The position numbers were made by a program, and so were the translations under genes. Source: Chryseosolibacter histidinae (lineage in GTDB: Bacteria > Bacteroidota > Bacteroidia > Cytophagales > Cyclobacteriaceae). From it: a stretch of DNA of 60,045 bases. The stretch is taken from positions 1 to 60,045 of the forward strand of contig NZ_JAHESF010000042.1 of the NCBI RefSeq assembly GCF_018598225.1, given 5' to 3'. Below the pieces are notes generated by a model that worked only from the letters and a program-made list of their open reading frames with translations, was not told the DNA's origin and did no database searches. Positions 35,761 to 45,221 of this stretch are shown here, one piece after another (position 1 is the first letter of the stretch; each line of letters starts with the position of its first letter).

Positions 35761-36881
35761 TATTTCGATTGGTTCATGAGGTCTCCCAACTGGTCTGAGG
35801 TGATGAACTCCGCGTCAGGCCAGGTCTTTAAAATTTTCCCCAGCAGCTCATCCAGCATCCTTAGTCCATTTTCCCGGTTCTTAACATGGATGGCACCGAT
35901 ATAATTCACCCGGTGGCTACTGATCACAGCCGGTTTGTTCCATTGAAATGCCTGCTCGATGTCGCGCATACAGGACGACACCCAATCCTTGCCTGCTTGC
36001 CCGGGTTCGAAGAAACAATTTCGTGTGATGTAGCGCTGGCCATGTTTGTTCTTTTGTCCCAGGTAATGCAGCACACGCCGGGTCTTCCCTTCTCCCAACG
36101 CCTCCTGCTGGATCTTGGAGCACGACATATACTTTACCCCGCCGGCGGCCGCTGCTGCTTCCAGTGTATTGTTGAACGGTCCGTTCGGCGGCACAAAGAA
36201 TGTGGCCTTATACCCGAAGAGCTTTTCAAATAGCTGGAGGCCGTCTGTGATGATCAGCTTCTGCTCGGCCACTTCAGACGCATCGGTGAGATCGAAGGCT
36301 GCCTGGTAGCTCACGCCATAGGGATGCAAATTGTTAAAGCCCCACATCTGTTCATCGAAAGCCAGCCGCGTAGGTTTATCGTTCTCACGAAGCGCTTTCA
36401 TCCACGCGGCCACGTTGAGGTGCTCTCTTCCATGGAATTGTGGAACGAACAATTTTCCTTTAATGCCCTGCTGCCACAGTGTGAACACGCCTTCACGGCC
36501 CGGATAGCGACGTAAGGTCTCTGTAAAAGGCTCGTAGTGGTATTGCTGAAAATCAGACTTTCTTATTTTTTCAAAGTCAGGATTGGCAACCATGCTCACG
36601 GCGGTGAATGCTGCGGCGCGGCCATTCTTGTCTTTGTGGTTTTGCAATGTCTCGAACAGCGCTGTGAGATCAGCGGCATTAGCCAGGGTATCGTTGTTGT
36701 TATAACGAAATGAGTCACCTGAATCCAGGTCCACACCTCTCGATTTCAGGGAAAGGTAGGCCTCGTGTGATGGCATCCGTACGCTGCCCCAGTCATCGGA
36801 CTCGATCACTACGAGCCGGCGCCTGGTTTTCCAGCCGGGAAGATTGGACAAGAACTTTTTGATATTGGATACGACGCTCAC
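35760..36881 (-). CDS. Polysaccharide (de)acetylase-like protein, copy 2
   Basis: 373 residues, GTG start. Shares with copy 1 the blocks LVVIESDDWGSVRMPS, PQFHGREHLN, FFVPPNGPFNN (copy 1 APCYTWD), and VISSHRVNYIGAI, so the two arose by tandem duplication and then diverged. The DD of SDDWGS and the two His of HGREH are kept in both, so both look active. It lies 13 bp after the polymerase gene. Confidence 0.75.
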   Translation of the reverse strand: MSVVSNIKKFLSNLPGWKTRRRLVVIESDDWGSVRMPSHEAYLSLKSRGVDLDSGDSFRYNNNDTLANAADLTALFETLQNHKDKNGRAAAFTAVSMVANPDFEKIRKSDFQQYHYEPFTETLRRYPGREGVFTLWQQGIKGKLFVPQFHGREHLNVAAWMKALRENDKPTRLAFDEQMWGFNNLHPYGVSYQAAFDLTDASEVAEQKLIITDGLQLFEKLFGYKATFFVPPNGPFNNTLEAAAAAGGVKYMSCSKIQQEALGEGKTRRVLHYLGQKNKHGQRYITRNCFFEPGQAGKDWVSSCMRDIEQAFQWNKPAVISSHRVNYIGAIHVKNRENGLRMLDELLGKILKTWPDAEFITSDQLGDLMNQSK

Positions 36882-36893
36882 CTGGAAAAATAT

Positions 36894-38147
36894 TTACTTG
36901 ATCAGATCTATTAAGGGCACATCATTATCAACAAACGGCGCTGTCAATGGATTACCGACCACCGTCATCATTCCCAGTGTATTAAAACCAACCCTTATTT
37001 CAACAACGATGAACAGGAGCGCCGCCAGGATGAACGGGATTCTGATCCACTGCGGGAATAAATTACCCTGATGTGTTTGCACAAAAAGAAATAACGCTGC
37101 AACGATGATCATCAGCGAGACCAGCTGAAACCTCACGCCCAAAGACGGGACACTGATCATCAGGTTGGTTAAGGTAAACAGCATCAACCCGAATGAAAGA
37201 ATGCTCGCCGTTGTATGATCTTTCGCAATGGTGCCTCTGTACTTGAAAAAGATAATGGCCAACATCACGTTGATCACATACATCAGCGCCACCACTCTCC
37301 ACCGGATGTACCAGTTGGTTTGCTGGGGAGCCACGTTGACTTTTTCAAGATATTCTTTGCTGACATAAGTGCTCGAGCGTTGTTCCAGCACCGTGGGCAG
37401 AAAGCTCGCGTAGGTTCTCAGCGCATCGGGGCTGACCTGCGAAATAAAGAAGGAAGAAAAATAGAGCAGTAAAAGTAACAGCAGGCGGTTGCCCACAAGA
37501 AAATAGATCAGCAAAATAACCGCAGGCAGCACAAAGCTGAAATGAACGAGCAGCGACGAAAGGCAGATCAGGAAACCGCGTATTCTATGGCCTGCCGAGA
37601 TCTGAAAGAGGCCGTAAACAAATATGTGCGCCGCCGTCCAGAACCTGAATCCATTGATCTGCCAGATGGCCACGATGAGCGCGAACAATATGATAAACAG
37701 GATCGCTTCCTTTTTTAGCTTGTGTTCTACAAAAGACAAAAGAAACCAAAGGTTGCGCGAGTAGAAAAAGCCGAAGATCAATCCGAAGAAAGCGAACAGC
37801 ACCCTGCCGTTATCGGTGAACCTTGAAACGATAAAGGTCAACAAAGGCTGCACCACATCGATGTAGCTTGTCTGCTCGCTGTAAAGCAGCTGGGTAAAGT
37901 CGCTCAGGCCGAGGCCGTGCTCTTTTGAGAAACGGCTCAGGTTCAGCTGATACCGGTTGGCATCGATATCATTGTTTGAAATAACAAAGGTGAATCCATA
38001 AAACACAATGAACAACCAGACGAGGTTTCTGGCACCAGAGAATTTATAATTGCGCACAGCCGCTATCAGTGCCCCGAAAGGCATGATCAGAAACAACACG
38101 AAAGGTACAGGTGCTGCGTTGGCCGCGCGGTTCAATGGCTGGTTCAA
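36894..38147 (-). CDS. EpsG/Wzy-like polysaccharide polymerase
   Basis: 417-residue integral membrane protein with about ten hydrophobic helices and a conserved N-terminal loop (NNDIDANRYQLNLSRFSKEHG) typical of EpsG-family proteins. These are taken as Wzy-type polymerases. The frame starts at TTG, which overlaps the upstream stop (TTGA); the next ATG is at codon 22, so the start is uncertain. It is the only polymerase candidate here, fitting one flippase and one initiating transferase. Confidence 0.83.
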   Translation of the reverse strand: MNQPLNRAANAAPVPFVLFLIMPFGALIAAVRNYKFSGARNLVWLFIVFYGFTFVISNNDIDANRYQLNLSRFSKEHGLGLSDFTQLLYSEQTSYIDVVQPLLTFIVSRFTDNGRVLFAFFGLIFGFFYSRNLWFLLSFVEHKLKKEAILFIILFALIVAIWQINGFRFWTAAHIFVYGLFQISAGHRIRGFLICLSSLLVHFSFVLPAVILLIYFLVGNRLLLLLLLYFSSFFISQVSPDALRTYASFLPTVLEQRSSTYVSKEYLEKVNVAPQQTNWYIRWRVVALMYVINVMLAIIFFKYRGTIAKDHTTASILSFGLMLFTLTNLMISVPSLGVRFQLVSLMIIVAALFLFVQTHQGNLFPQWIRIPFILAALLFIVVEIRVGFNTLGMMTVVGNPLTAPFVDNDVPLIDLIK

Positions 38148-39259
38148 TTCGTTTTATTCATCAAATTTAAAAAAGAAACTGATACGTTTTGTATTCGATA
38201 TTGCTCGTAACCTTGCATAGGCACCCGTGCAGTAAAGTCTCTGTTCAGGAACTGGTCGATCTCCGCTTTGTTCAGCCGGTTGCTGGGGATGGAAAGCACG
38301 GGCCTGCCCGTCAGGTAATAGTCGATAAGCTTGCTCGGCGCCTGTGTTACGGTGCTGTTCTCGAAGTTCACAAGGAAGTCCATGGCCGCAAGTGTATGGA
38401 TCAGCTCCTGCCTTGGAATGTAGGGCCTGATCACCACCTTACCCTCAGACCGTGCGGCATAGTCAGCCACCAGCGCGGGAGCGTTTGTAAAAATAACAAA
38501 CCTGTAATCTATCTTCTGGGTAAGCAGGTAATCCAAGAACATCCGCGGATCACGTTTACCCATGATGAATGAGCCAGCATATCCAAAAGTGATGGTCTTG
38601 TTCGGTGTGAAAACAGGAAGCCCTTTTGTGAATTCATCGAAGTCAAGCCCCTGGGGGATGATCTGCATCTTGGGATGGAACTCTTCGTAATAGGCAGCGC
38701 GTGCAGTCTCGATCGGGATGGCGATATGATCCGCCCTCCTGAAAGTAAACTGCTCCACATATTTGAAATAGAACATCTTTTTGAACGAGTCGCTCAGGTC
38801 TCCCATGTAAGGATCTCCGCAGTCGGCCACCCATACTTTGGCGATCTTTTTCTTTTTGCCCTGCGCCCAGGCAACTCCCCAATGCACGGGATAAGGCACT
38901 GCAAAGGACAACAGCAGGTCATAGCCACGTTTAGACCGCAAGGCACTTTTGTACCGGAAAGCCAGTTCAAGATCAGGGTACTCCAGCAACAGCAGCAACA
39001 TCCTGTTAAGCGCCCTGAAAAAAATGCTAAGCCTGCCGTTGGGAATGCGTACTGGTTTCAACAAAAGTTTGGGAAGGTATTTCAGATCGATTCCATGAGC
39101 TTTGCAAAACGTACGGGTAACTTCTCCCCTGTCGAGGGTGATCACCGTTACATGATGTCCCTGGCGCACCAATTCCTTCGCCAGCTCTGTCGCCCTGAAC
39201 GAACGCGGAGAATTCTCAGGATAAAAAGCCGAAGAAGCGATCAGGATCTTCTTACGCAT
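38144..39259 (-). CDS. Glycosyltransferase, GT4-like
   Basis: 371 residues. N-terminal GT-B domain: ASSAFYPENSPRSFRATELA and QGHHVTVITL. C-terminal domain: ITFGYAGSFIMGKRDPRMF and QAPSKLIDYYLTGRPVLSI, in which a shorter loop replaces the usual E-x7-E. Overlaps wecB by 8 bp and the polymerase by 4 bp. Specificity unknown. Confidence 0.82.
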   Translation of the reverse strand: MRKKILIASSAFYPENSPRSFRATELAKELVRQGHHVTVITLDRGEVTRTFCKAHGIDLKYLPKLLLKPVRIPNGRLSIFFRALNRMLLLLLEYPDLELAFRYKSALRSKRGYDLLLSFAVPYPVHWGVAWAQGKKKKIAKVWVADCGDPYMGDLSDSFKKMFYFKYVEQFTFRRADHIAIPIETARAAYYEEFHPKMQIIPQGLDFDEFTKGLPVFTPNKTITFGYAGSFIMGKRDPRMFLDYLLTQKIDYRFVIFTNAPALVADYAARSEGKVVIRPYIPRQELIHTLAAMDFLVNFENSTVTQAPSKLIDYYLTGRPVLSIPSNRLNKAEIDQFLNRDFTARVPMQGYEQYRIQNVSVSFLNLMNKTN

Positions 39260-40343
39260 ACAATGCTAATAAATGTTCTACAATCCGCTCGGCTGTGTGG
39301 CCATCCCATTTTTCAGGAATGCCTCCCTTCTTCCACTGCCCTGCAAACAACCTGTCGAGGGCTGGCCTGATGTTCCTGGGATTGGTGCCGATAAGCTCGT
39401 TGGTTCCGACGGCTACGGTTTCAGGACGTTCCGTGCTGTTGCGCAGTGTCAAACAAGGTATGCCCATCACCGTGGTCTCTTCCGTGATGCCACCCGAATC
39501 GGTGATCACAGCTTTTGCATGCTGCACCAGGTAATTGAACTCGAGGTATCCCAACGGATCGACTATATGCAGGTTCTTTGCGCTTATTCCCAGTTCTGAG
39601 AAGATCCTTGCGGTGCGGGGGTGGATCGGGAAAACAATGGGCAGGTCTCTCACATTAGCAGTGATCTCATGCATCAATTCTTTTAAAGTATGATGATGAT
39701 CCACATTGGCGGGGCGGTGCAGTGTCAGCACAAAATAGCCGGACCGGTTGAGCTTCAGCTGATCGAAGAATGCAGGTCTTTTGAAGTTCTTCTGATTCTT
39801 CAGCAGCGTATCGATCATCACGTTCCCAACGAAGAAGATCTGATCGTTGGTAGCACCCGCCTTTCTTAAATTATTGCTGGCTTCTTCTGTTGTGGTAAAG
39901 AAATAATCCGTGATGCTGTCAGTCACCATCCTGTTGATCTCTTCAGGCATGGTCAGGTCAAACGAGCGGATCCCAGCTTCCACGTGCACTACTTTTGTAT
40001 TGAGCTTTTTGGCCACGATCGAACAGGCCATGGTGGAGGTCACATCGCCCACCACCATCACAAGATCTGCGGGGTTCTGTATCAGCTCCTTTTCGAAGGC
40101 CACCATGATCGCCGCCGTTTGCTCTGCCTGTGTTCCTCCTCCGCATCCGAGGTTGGCGTGCGGCTCAGGAATGCCCAGCTCGTGAAAGAAGGTATCACTC
40201 ATTTTCTGATCATAATGCTGGCCGGTATGCACAAGGCGATAGGAAATATTAGATCCTTCGGTTGCCGCTTTCTGAATGGCGCTGATGATCGGAGCTATCT
40301 TCATGAAATTAGGACGCGCGCCTGCAATAATCGTAATGGTCAT
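39252..40343 (-). CDS. wecB: UDP-N-acetylglucosamine 2-epimerase (non-hydrolysing)
   Basis: 363 residues. Family signatures: IIAGARPNFMKIAPI, VHVEAGIRSFDLTMPEEINR, TLHRPANVD, PLGYLEFNYL and ITDSGGITEETTVMGIPCLTLR. Interconverts UDP-GlcNAc and UDP-ManNAc. No UDP-ManNAc dehydrogenase lies in the window, so ManNAc is probably used as such, or the partner is elsewhere. Overlaps the next glycosyltransferase by 8 bp. Confidence 0.95.
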   Translation of the reverse strand: MTITIIAGARPNFMKIAPIISAIQKAATEGSNISYRLVHTGQHYDQKMSDTFFHELGIPEPHANLGCGGGTQAEQTAAIMVAFEKELIQNPADLVMVVGDVTSTMACSIVAKKLNTKVVHVEAGIRSFDLTMPEEINRMVTDSITDYFFTTTEEASNNLRKAGATNDQIFFVGNVMIDTLLKNQKNFKRPAFFDQLKLNRSGYFVLTLHRPANVDHHHTLKELMHEITANVRDLPIVFPIHPRTARIFSELGISAKNLHIVDPLGYLEFNYLVQHAKAVITDSGGITEETTVMGIPCLTLRNSTERPETVAVGTNELIGTNPRNIRPALDRLFAGQWKKGGIPEKWDGHTAERIVEHLLALYA

Positions 40344-40345
40344 TC

Positions 40346-40873
40346 TTAAAGTGAATTTTGTTTAATGATCTTCGCCGGACACCCGGCAATAATGAGATTG
40401 CTGTCAAAAGATTTTGTAACCACGCTGCCGGCGCCGACAATCACATCGTCTCCGAGGCGAACTCCCGGCAGGATCACCGCGTTGGCACCGATCCAGCACC
40501 GCTTTCCGATAACGATGGGACCAATGGTTTTGTCGTGTTTAGTAAAATCGTTCTTCACGTGATTCGCTGAAATGATCTTGACCCCTGGCGCGAATATGGT
40601 ATCGTCACCAATGATCACACCATTGATACCTTGAATATAACATGAGCCCGAGTTCGCAAAATAGGGCGCAACATTCTTACCGAGGGTAATGGTCTTGCTC
40701 ACAATAGACGTGTAGTGTACCATAAAAGGCACCTCCGCATTGATCCTGAAGATCTTCTGGTAGATAAAATTGATGATCCTCAGCCCAAGGGTACAGGGTG
40801 AGAACATGTACTCCATGAGGTTCTCGGGTTGATTTTTTTTCCAGTTCCTGTATTTGAATCTATTAAAAATCAT
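40346..40873 (-). CDS. Hexapeptide acyltransferase (CatB/LacA-like)
   Basis: 175 residues with a short N-terminal helix region and a left-handed beta helix: IVSKTITLGKNVAPYF, TIFAPGVKIISANH, IGKRCWIGANAVILPGVRLG and VIVGAGSVVTKSF. The His of ISANHVKN is the likely catalytic base. O-acetyltransferase or N-acyltransferase of the serine acetyltransferase-like group, likely adding acetyl groups to the polysaccharide. Confidence 0.85.
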   Translation of the reverse strand: MIFNRFKYRNWKKNQPENLMEYMFSPCTLGLRIINFIYQKIFRINAEVPFMVHYTSIVSKTITLGKNVAPYFANSGSCYIQGINGVIIGDDTIFAPGVKIISANHVKNDFTKHDKTIGPIVIGKRCWIGANAVILPGVRLGDDVIVGAGSVVTKSFDSNLIIAGCPAKIIKQNSL

Positions 40874-40903
40874 ATGCGCGATGTTTGAACGTGTATGCCG
40901 CTA

Positions 40904-41938
40904 CTAAGGACGAAGGATCCTCAGCAGTGGCGTTTTCAAAATCCTGTGAAGGAAAAACAAATACGGCGACACGTTATAAAACCATCCTTCAATGCGATAA
41001 TAATTATTACAATCCTTTAATTGACATTTCGAAAGCCCGGCATCTTTCAGGCGTTTTATTGCCATCCTGAATTCCTTGAGCCGCGACAGGGAGCAGCGGG
41101 GTATCAGCACCAGCAAAATAAACTTGCAGATCGGCTGGTTCAGAAAATCTTTTTGATGCTGATCCAGTTTTTCCTTCTCCCTGAAACGAATGAGGTTCTG
41201 TGCACCTAGAATAAATCCCTGCGTAGCCCTTTCTGTGTAGAAGAGTGTGGAGTTGGTGGCAGACCCCGGCCTGGTCGTGCGCTGATAAAATGACCCGCCA
41301 TCGAAGGCACAGCGCTCGGCGAGGCAAAGCAGCCTGGCGAGGAACTCTCCATCTTCCAGGTAGGGCACATTGGCCACATACCGGAGGTTAAATTGATTGA
41401 TAAAACTTCTTTTGTACAGGATGCCCACCGATCTGTCGGGATCTGTTTTGCCATCTCCCCTCGAGATGTGGTACGCTTCCGGGCCTTTGAAGACCCGTCC
41501 CGCCACATCGGTGTACAGGATCTCGATGCGTTCACTGCCATCTGCTTCCAGGAATTTGTATCCGAGAAAAGTCACCTGCGCATCATGGCGCGACGCCGTT
41601 TCCAGGATCCGGCCGAACGAGTTCTCCAACACGTAATCGTCAGGGTCGATGAAAAGCAAGTACTCGCCTGTTGCCCTGTCGAGGGCGGCATTCCGTGCCA
41701 TTGAAACGCCTTTGTTCACCTGGTCTATCAATACAATGTTGCTGAACTCCTTCATCAGGCGCAGCACCACCTCCCGGCTATTGTCCGGTGAGCCGTCGTT
41801 CACCACAATGATCTCATATTCATCGCGGGGTATGTCCTGGGCTTCAAGTGAACGGATACCTTTTTCGAGGTAGTCTTCGACCTTATAAACCGGGAGCATC
41901 ACACTCAAACGTTTCTTATGGTTCAGGGACTCTGCCAT
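40904..41938 (-). CDS. Glycosyltransferase family 2
   Basis: 344 residues from the ATG at 41938. GT-A core: LSVMLPVYKVEDYLEKGIRS, EIIVVNDGSPDNS, MARNAALDRATGEYLLFIDPDD with the DPDD metal motif. It resembles bacterial chain-elongating transferases with a basic C-terminal part. Follows the next GT2 gene at 5 bp. Donor unknown. Confidence 0.9.
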   Translation of the reverse strand: MAESLNHKKRLSVMLPVYKVEDYLEKGIRSLEAQDIPRDEYEIIVVNDGSPDNSREVVLRLMKEFSNIVLIDQVNKGVSMARNAALDRATGEYLLFIDPDDYVLENSFGRILETASRHDAQVTFLGYKFLEADGSERIEILYTDVAGRVFKGPEAYHISRGDGKTDPDRSVGILYKRSFINQFNLRYVANVPYLEDGEFLARLLCLAERCAFDGGSFYQRTTRPGSATNSTLFYTERATQGFILGAQNLIRFREKEKLDQHQKDFLNQPICKFILLVLIPRCSLSRLKEFRMAIKRLKDAGLSKCQLKDCNNYYRIEGWFYNVSPYLFFLHRILKTPLLRILRP

Positions 41939-41943
41939 TGTGA

Positions 41944-42915
41944 TCAATTGGAATAAAATACATCATGCTTGCCTTTGCCCAGAACACGCTTCTTGAACGC
42001 AACAGCATACTGGAATGGGTTCAGGTATACCGTTAAGAATTTATAAAGCGTTTTCTGAAAGGCTTTGTTCTTGTTCAACCCAGCGCTCTGAAACAGCCGC
42101 GATACCAAAATGACGAATCGCTCCTGCCCGATGATATCCCAGGGCAGGTAAGGATAAACAAACTCCTTGCGGAAGAAATGCGTCTTTAGCAAAAGGGGTT
42201 TAAAGATTTGCTGGTTTCCAATATTATTCAACGCCTGTCCGTGCTGACGGTATCCCACGGTAAGCTTCATCATAAAATACAGCCTGAATCCCGCGTGTGT
42301 CAGCTTCAGCCACATGGGATAATCTTCAGCCACTTTGTGACGTTCATCGTACCCACCCACTGAAGTCAACGCCTGTTTATTAAAGAAGTAAGAGGGTGTA
42401 AAAGAGATCCTGTCTGAGATCAGCAGCAGCCTGAACTGGTCATCCGCGCTCAACTCAGGTTTCATGATATTTACCGGGAATTGCGCAGGCAGGATCCTCA
42501 GAAAACTTTTCTCATGGAAGTTGTCGGCATATAAAGCCACCTGCGAGAACAGGATCTTCACCTCGGGGCGCTCCATGACAAAGCTCATATTGTCTTCGAT
42601 GCAATTCGGCAGCAGGATGTCATCGCCTGCAATGAACTTTATCCATTCAGCGCGCGAAGCTTTGATACACCGGTTGCAGTTGGCGGATACGCCCGTGTTC
42701 TGCGGAACCGTGATGAGGTCTGTTCTTACAAACCGGGAGCCATTCTTTTCCAGCCATGCCCTGCCGACCGCCACCGTATCATCAGTAGAGCAATCGTCAG
42801 ATATGATAAGCTCTATGTTCTGATAGGTCTGCGCCTTCACACTTTCCAGCGTCTCAACGATGAACCGCGCCGAGTTATAGCTTGTTACAATGACCGATAC
42901 TAAAGGTGTTGCCAC
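41944..42915 (-). CDS. Glycosyltransferase family 2
   Basis: 323 residues with a GTG start. LVSVIVTSYNSARFIVETLE, IELIISDDCSTDDT and FIAGDDILLPNC give the nucleotide and metal sites. Second GT2 of a tandem pair. The C-terminal region is basic (KKRVLGKGK). Acts on lipid-linked intermediates at the inner membrane; specificity unknown. Confidence 0.9.
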   Translation of the reverse strand: MATPLVSVIVTSYNSARFIVETLESVKAQTYQNIELIISDDCSTDDTVAVGRAWLEKNGSRFVRTDLITVPQNTGVSANCNRCIKASRAEWIKFIAGDDILLPNCIEDNMSFVMERPEVKILFSQVALYADNFHEKSFLRILPAQFPVNIMKPELSADDQFRLLLISDRISFTPSYFFNKQALTSVGGYDERHKVAEDYPMWLKLTHAGFRLYFMMKLTVGYRQHGQALNNIGNQQIFKPLLLKTHFFRKEFVYPYLPWDIIGQERFVILVSRLFQSAGLNKNKAFQKTLYKFLTVYLNPFQYAVAFKKRVLGKGKHDVFYSN

Positions 42916-42921
42916 TTTAAA

Positions 42922-43707
42922 TTAATACGTTACTGATGTATATTGTCCATCCCTGTTTGCCGAATCATAAAAGTACCTGTACAGCTTTCGTTCCATTGGC
43001 TTGTCGCTGATGTATTCTACATTTTCCTTCAGCAGCTTAGCCGGTACTCCGCCAAGCATAATGCAGGAGGTATGGGTACTTGTGTAATTTTTATTGCATA
43101 CGCTGCCGACGGCTACGATACAACAGTCAGGCAGTTGTGTTCCTTTCAATACCGTGACCCTGCTCCCGAGCCAAACCTGATTGCCGATGCTGACCGGTGC
43201 CGTGTTATCCGGAATACTGTTCAAGGCTGTGTCCCGGATAAAATGAAAGTCTGTATCGAAGAGCTGACATTCCCATGAGCCCATAAAATTATCGCCAATG
43301 GTCATACTCCTAAAAGAAACGATCTTTGAAAAACTACCGAACCATGCGTTGTTTCCCACTTCAAGCGATCCATTGGTCCATACAAGCAATTGCACCGCCC
43401 TCGAGAACTTGCACTCGCCTTTAAAGGTCAGGTTCCCTGACACTGAGATGCGCACAGGCTCGCGGGTGGCGATGATATTTTCATCTTCGCATCCGAATTG
43501 TATCATGCCTCTTTTCACGTTCTCCGCTTCTATCTGTATTTTCCCTGACATATCCGCCAGCTTCACCGGCCCGAAAATATATACAGGAAGTTTAAGCGCC
43601 CCACGCCAGCCAAATGCCCTGACATTAAAGTAGATCGTCTTCACAATATTTAATCTCACAAGCAACTTCAGGAACTCCCATGCGCGCGTCAACAAAAACC
43701 TAACCAT
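42922..43707 (-). CDS. Hexapeptide acyltransferase
   Basis: 261 residues from the ATG at 43707, which overlaps the flippase by 8 bp (an in-frame TTG lies 27 bp earlier). An N-terminal basic amphipathic region of about 40 residues precedes hexapeptide repeats: FKGECKFSRAVQLLVW, LEVGNNAWFGSFSKI, MTIGDNFMGSW, IGNQVWLGSRVTVLKGTQL. The FDTDFH segment has the catalytic-type His. Likely an O-acetyltransferase of the polysaccharide. Confidence 0.8.
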   Translation of the reverse strand: MVRFLLTRAWEFLKLLVRLNIVKTIYFNVRAFGWRGALKLPVYIFGPVKLADMSGKIQIEAENVKRGMIQFGCEDENIIATREPVRISVSGNLTFKGECKFSRAVQLLVWTNGSLEVGNNAWFGSFSKIVSFRSMTIGDNFMGSWECQLFDTDFHFIRDTALNSIPDNTAPVSIGNQVWLGSRVTVLKGTQLPDCCIVAVGSVCNKNYTSTHTSCIMLGGVPAKLLKENVEYISDKPMERKLYRYFYDSANRDGQYTSVTY

Positions 43708-45190
43708 TTCTCTTAAAAACCAGTTTATTAACAATTCCTTTCAGATCGATCCGGCGATTTATCTCATAATAAGAATAAACAACCGACAGGATCAATAAAG
43801 GTGCTGAAACAACGTACAATAAATTGCCTTCGATGTTTTTCGCCAGGACAAAACTTAATGCTGCGATTAGAAAATGCACTGCAAAAACCCTGTAGCATTC
43901 CGGGCTGAAAGCAAAGCCATAGCGATTACGAATGACTAAGAAATTCTGGACAACGGCGACGACATACGCAACTAAAAAAGAGATCCCAAGGCCTTCCAGT
44001 CCGAACAGGTAGTAACCAGCAATGTTCATCGCCAGTGTATAGACATTTGCGATCAGCTCATTATAGAAGAATACCTTTGTAGCGCCCTTGGCCATAAGCA
44101 TAAAACCCATTGCCCAGGCGACCGCTTTCAGGAATATTGCCATCACGATCCATTGCACCATGCCGAGTGACGCGAGGAATTGCGTGGAATACAATACGAC
44201 GATCGCAAATTTTATAAAGATCAAAAAGAGGATCAGGATCGGGCCGAGGATCAAAAGGGTCATTTCAGCCTGGTGGTTGAGCAGCGACCTGGCCTGCCCA
44301 TCATCGTGCGCTACTGCCGAGAGTCTGGGATAATAATCCGTGCTCATCGCCGTAAAGACCATACCTACATATGTATTCACAATCGCAAAGCCGGCATTGA
44401 AGAGGCCCACATCTTCCACGCCACCGGTATTGCTGATATAGATCCTGGTAACGTATGAAGTTGCCAAGCCTATCACGCCACTCAGGCTGAGCAACACGCC
44501 CATCTTTACCATCCCCTTGCCCTCTTTGAAAAGGGTTGGCGTATCGAGCGGAACGGGAGCAACTTTCACCTTATTGCCAAAATAGTACGCGAGCATCATG
44601 GCCGACAGGGAGGTCAGCACCAGGGCTGGCACGATGCCGTCCACGCCATAATAGTAATAAACCGGCAGCGACACGATCAACCCTATGGTGGCACCCGCCA
44701 CATTGGCCTTGGCAAGATAAGCCACCTTTCGAAGACCCTGCAACAACACATACTGGCCATTGCTCAGCGTGCTGAATAACAGCGTCACCGACAGCCACAC
44801 AAATCCCAGCGTGTAATCCCTGTTGCCGAAGGTGATCTCGCTAAGCCAGGGAGACAGCACGATCACAACCCCTGTTCCCAATAAACCGGTGATCCAGACC
44901 AGCCTTCTCAGCGCGCTTGTTACCAGCGCAACCCGGTTCATATCACCCGTTGCATTGGCTTCGGAAACATTCTTCACTGCGCTCACATTCAGACCCAGCG
45001 ACGTGATGCCGGTGATCAACGTGGTGGCTGATGTAAACAACCCGGAGATGCCCATCCCCGCTGTGCCCAGAAGAACAGCAACGATCTTGGTCCGTACAAT
45101 GGTCAGCACGATCTGATAGAACTGAACACCACCGAAGATGGAAGTGGCCTTCATGATCTGACGGTACGATGACTGATTTGTGTTGGACAT
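43700..45190 (-). CDS. wzx: Wzx-type O-antigen/capsule flippase
   Basis: 496 residues, about 12-14 hydrophobic helices, polysaccharide-transport/MOP superfamily. The start (SYRQIMKATSIFGGVQFYQI) and the long alternating segments fit O-antigen translocases that flip undecaprenyl-linked repeat units to the periplasm. Only flippase in the window. No conserved catalytic motif is expected; the call rests on topology, length and neighbours. Confidence 0.88.
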   Translation of the reverse strand: MSNTNQSSYRQIMKATSIFGGVQFYQIVLTIVRTKIVAVLLGTAGMGISGLFTSATTLITGITSLGLNVSAVKNVSEANATGDMNRVALVTSALRRLVWITGLLGTGVVIVLSPWLSEITFGNRDYTLGFVWLSVTLLFSTLSNGQYVLLQGLRKVAYLAKANVAGATIGLIVSLPVYYYYGVDGIVPALVLTSLSAMMLAYYFGNKVKVAPVPLDTPTLFKEGKGMVKMGVLLSLSGVIGLATSYVTRIYISNTGGVEDVGLFNAGFAIVNTYVGMVFTAMSTDYYPRLSAVAHDDGQARSLLNHQAEMTLLILGPILILFLIFIKFAIVVLYSTQFLASLGMVQWIVMAIFLKAVAWAMGFMLMAKGATKVFFYNELIANVYTLAMNIAGYYLFGLEGLGISFLVAYVVAVVQNFLVIRNRYGFAFSPECYRVFAVHFLIAALSFVLAKNIEGNLLYVVSAPLLILSVVYSYYEINRRIDLKGIVNKLVFKRNG

Positions 45191-45221
45191 CTGCTATGCC
45201 AAGGGCTTTAAGGAATAAGAC

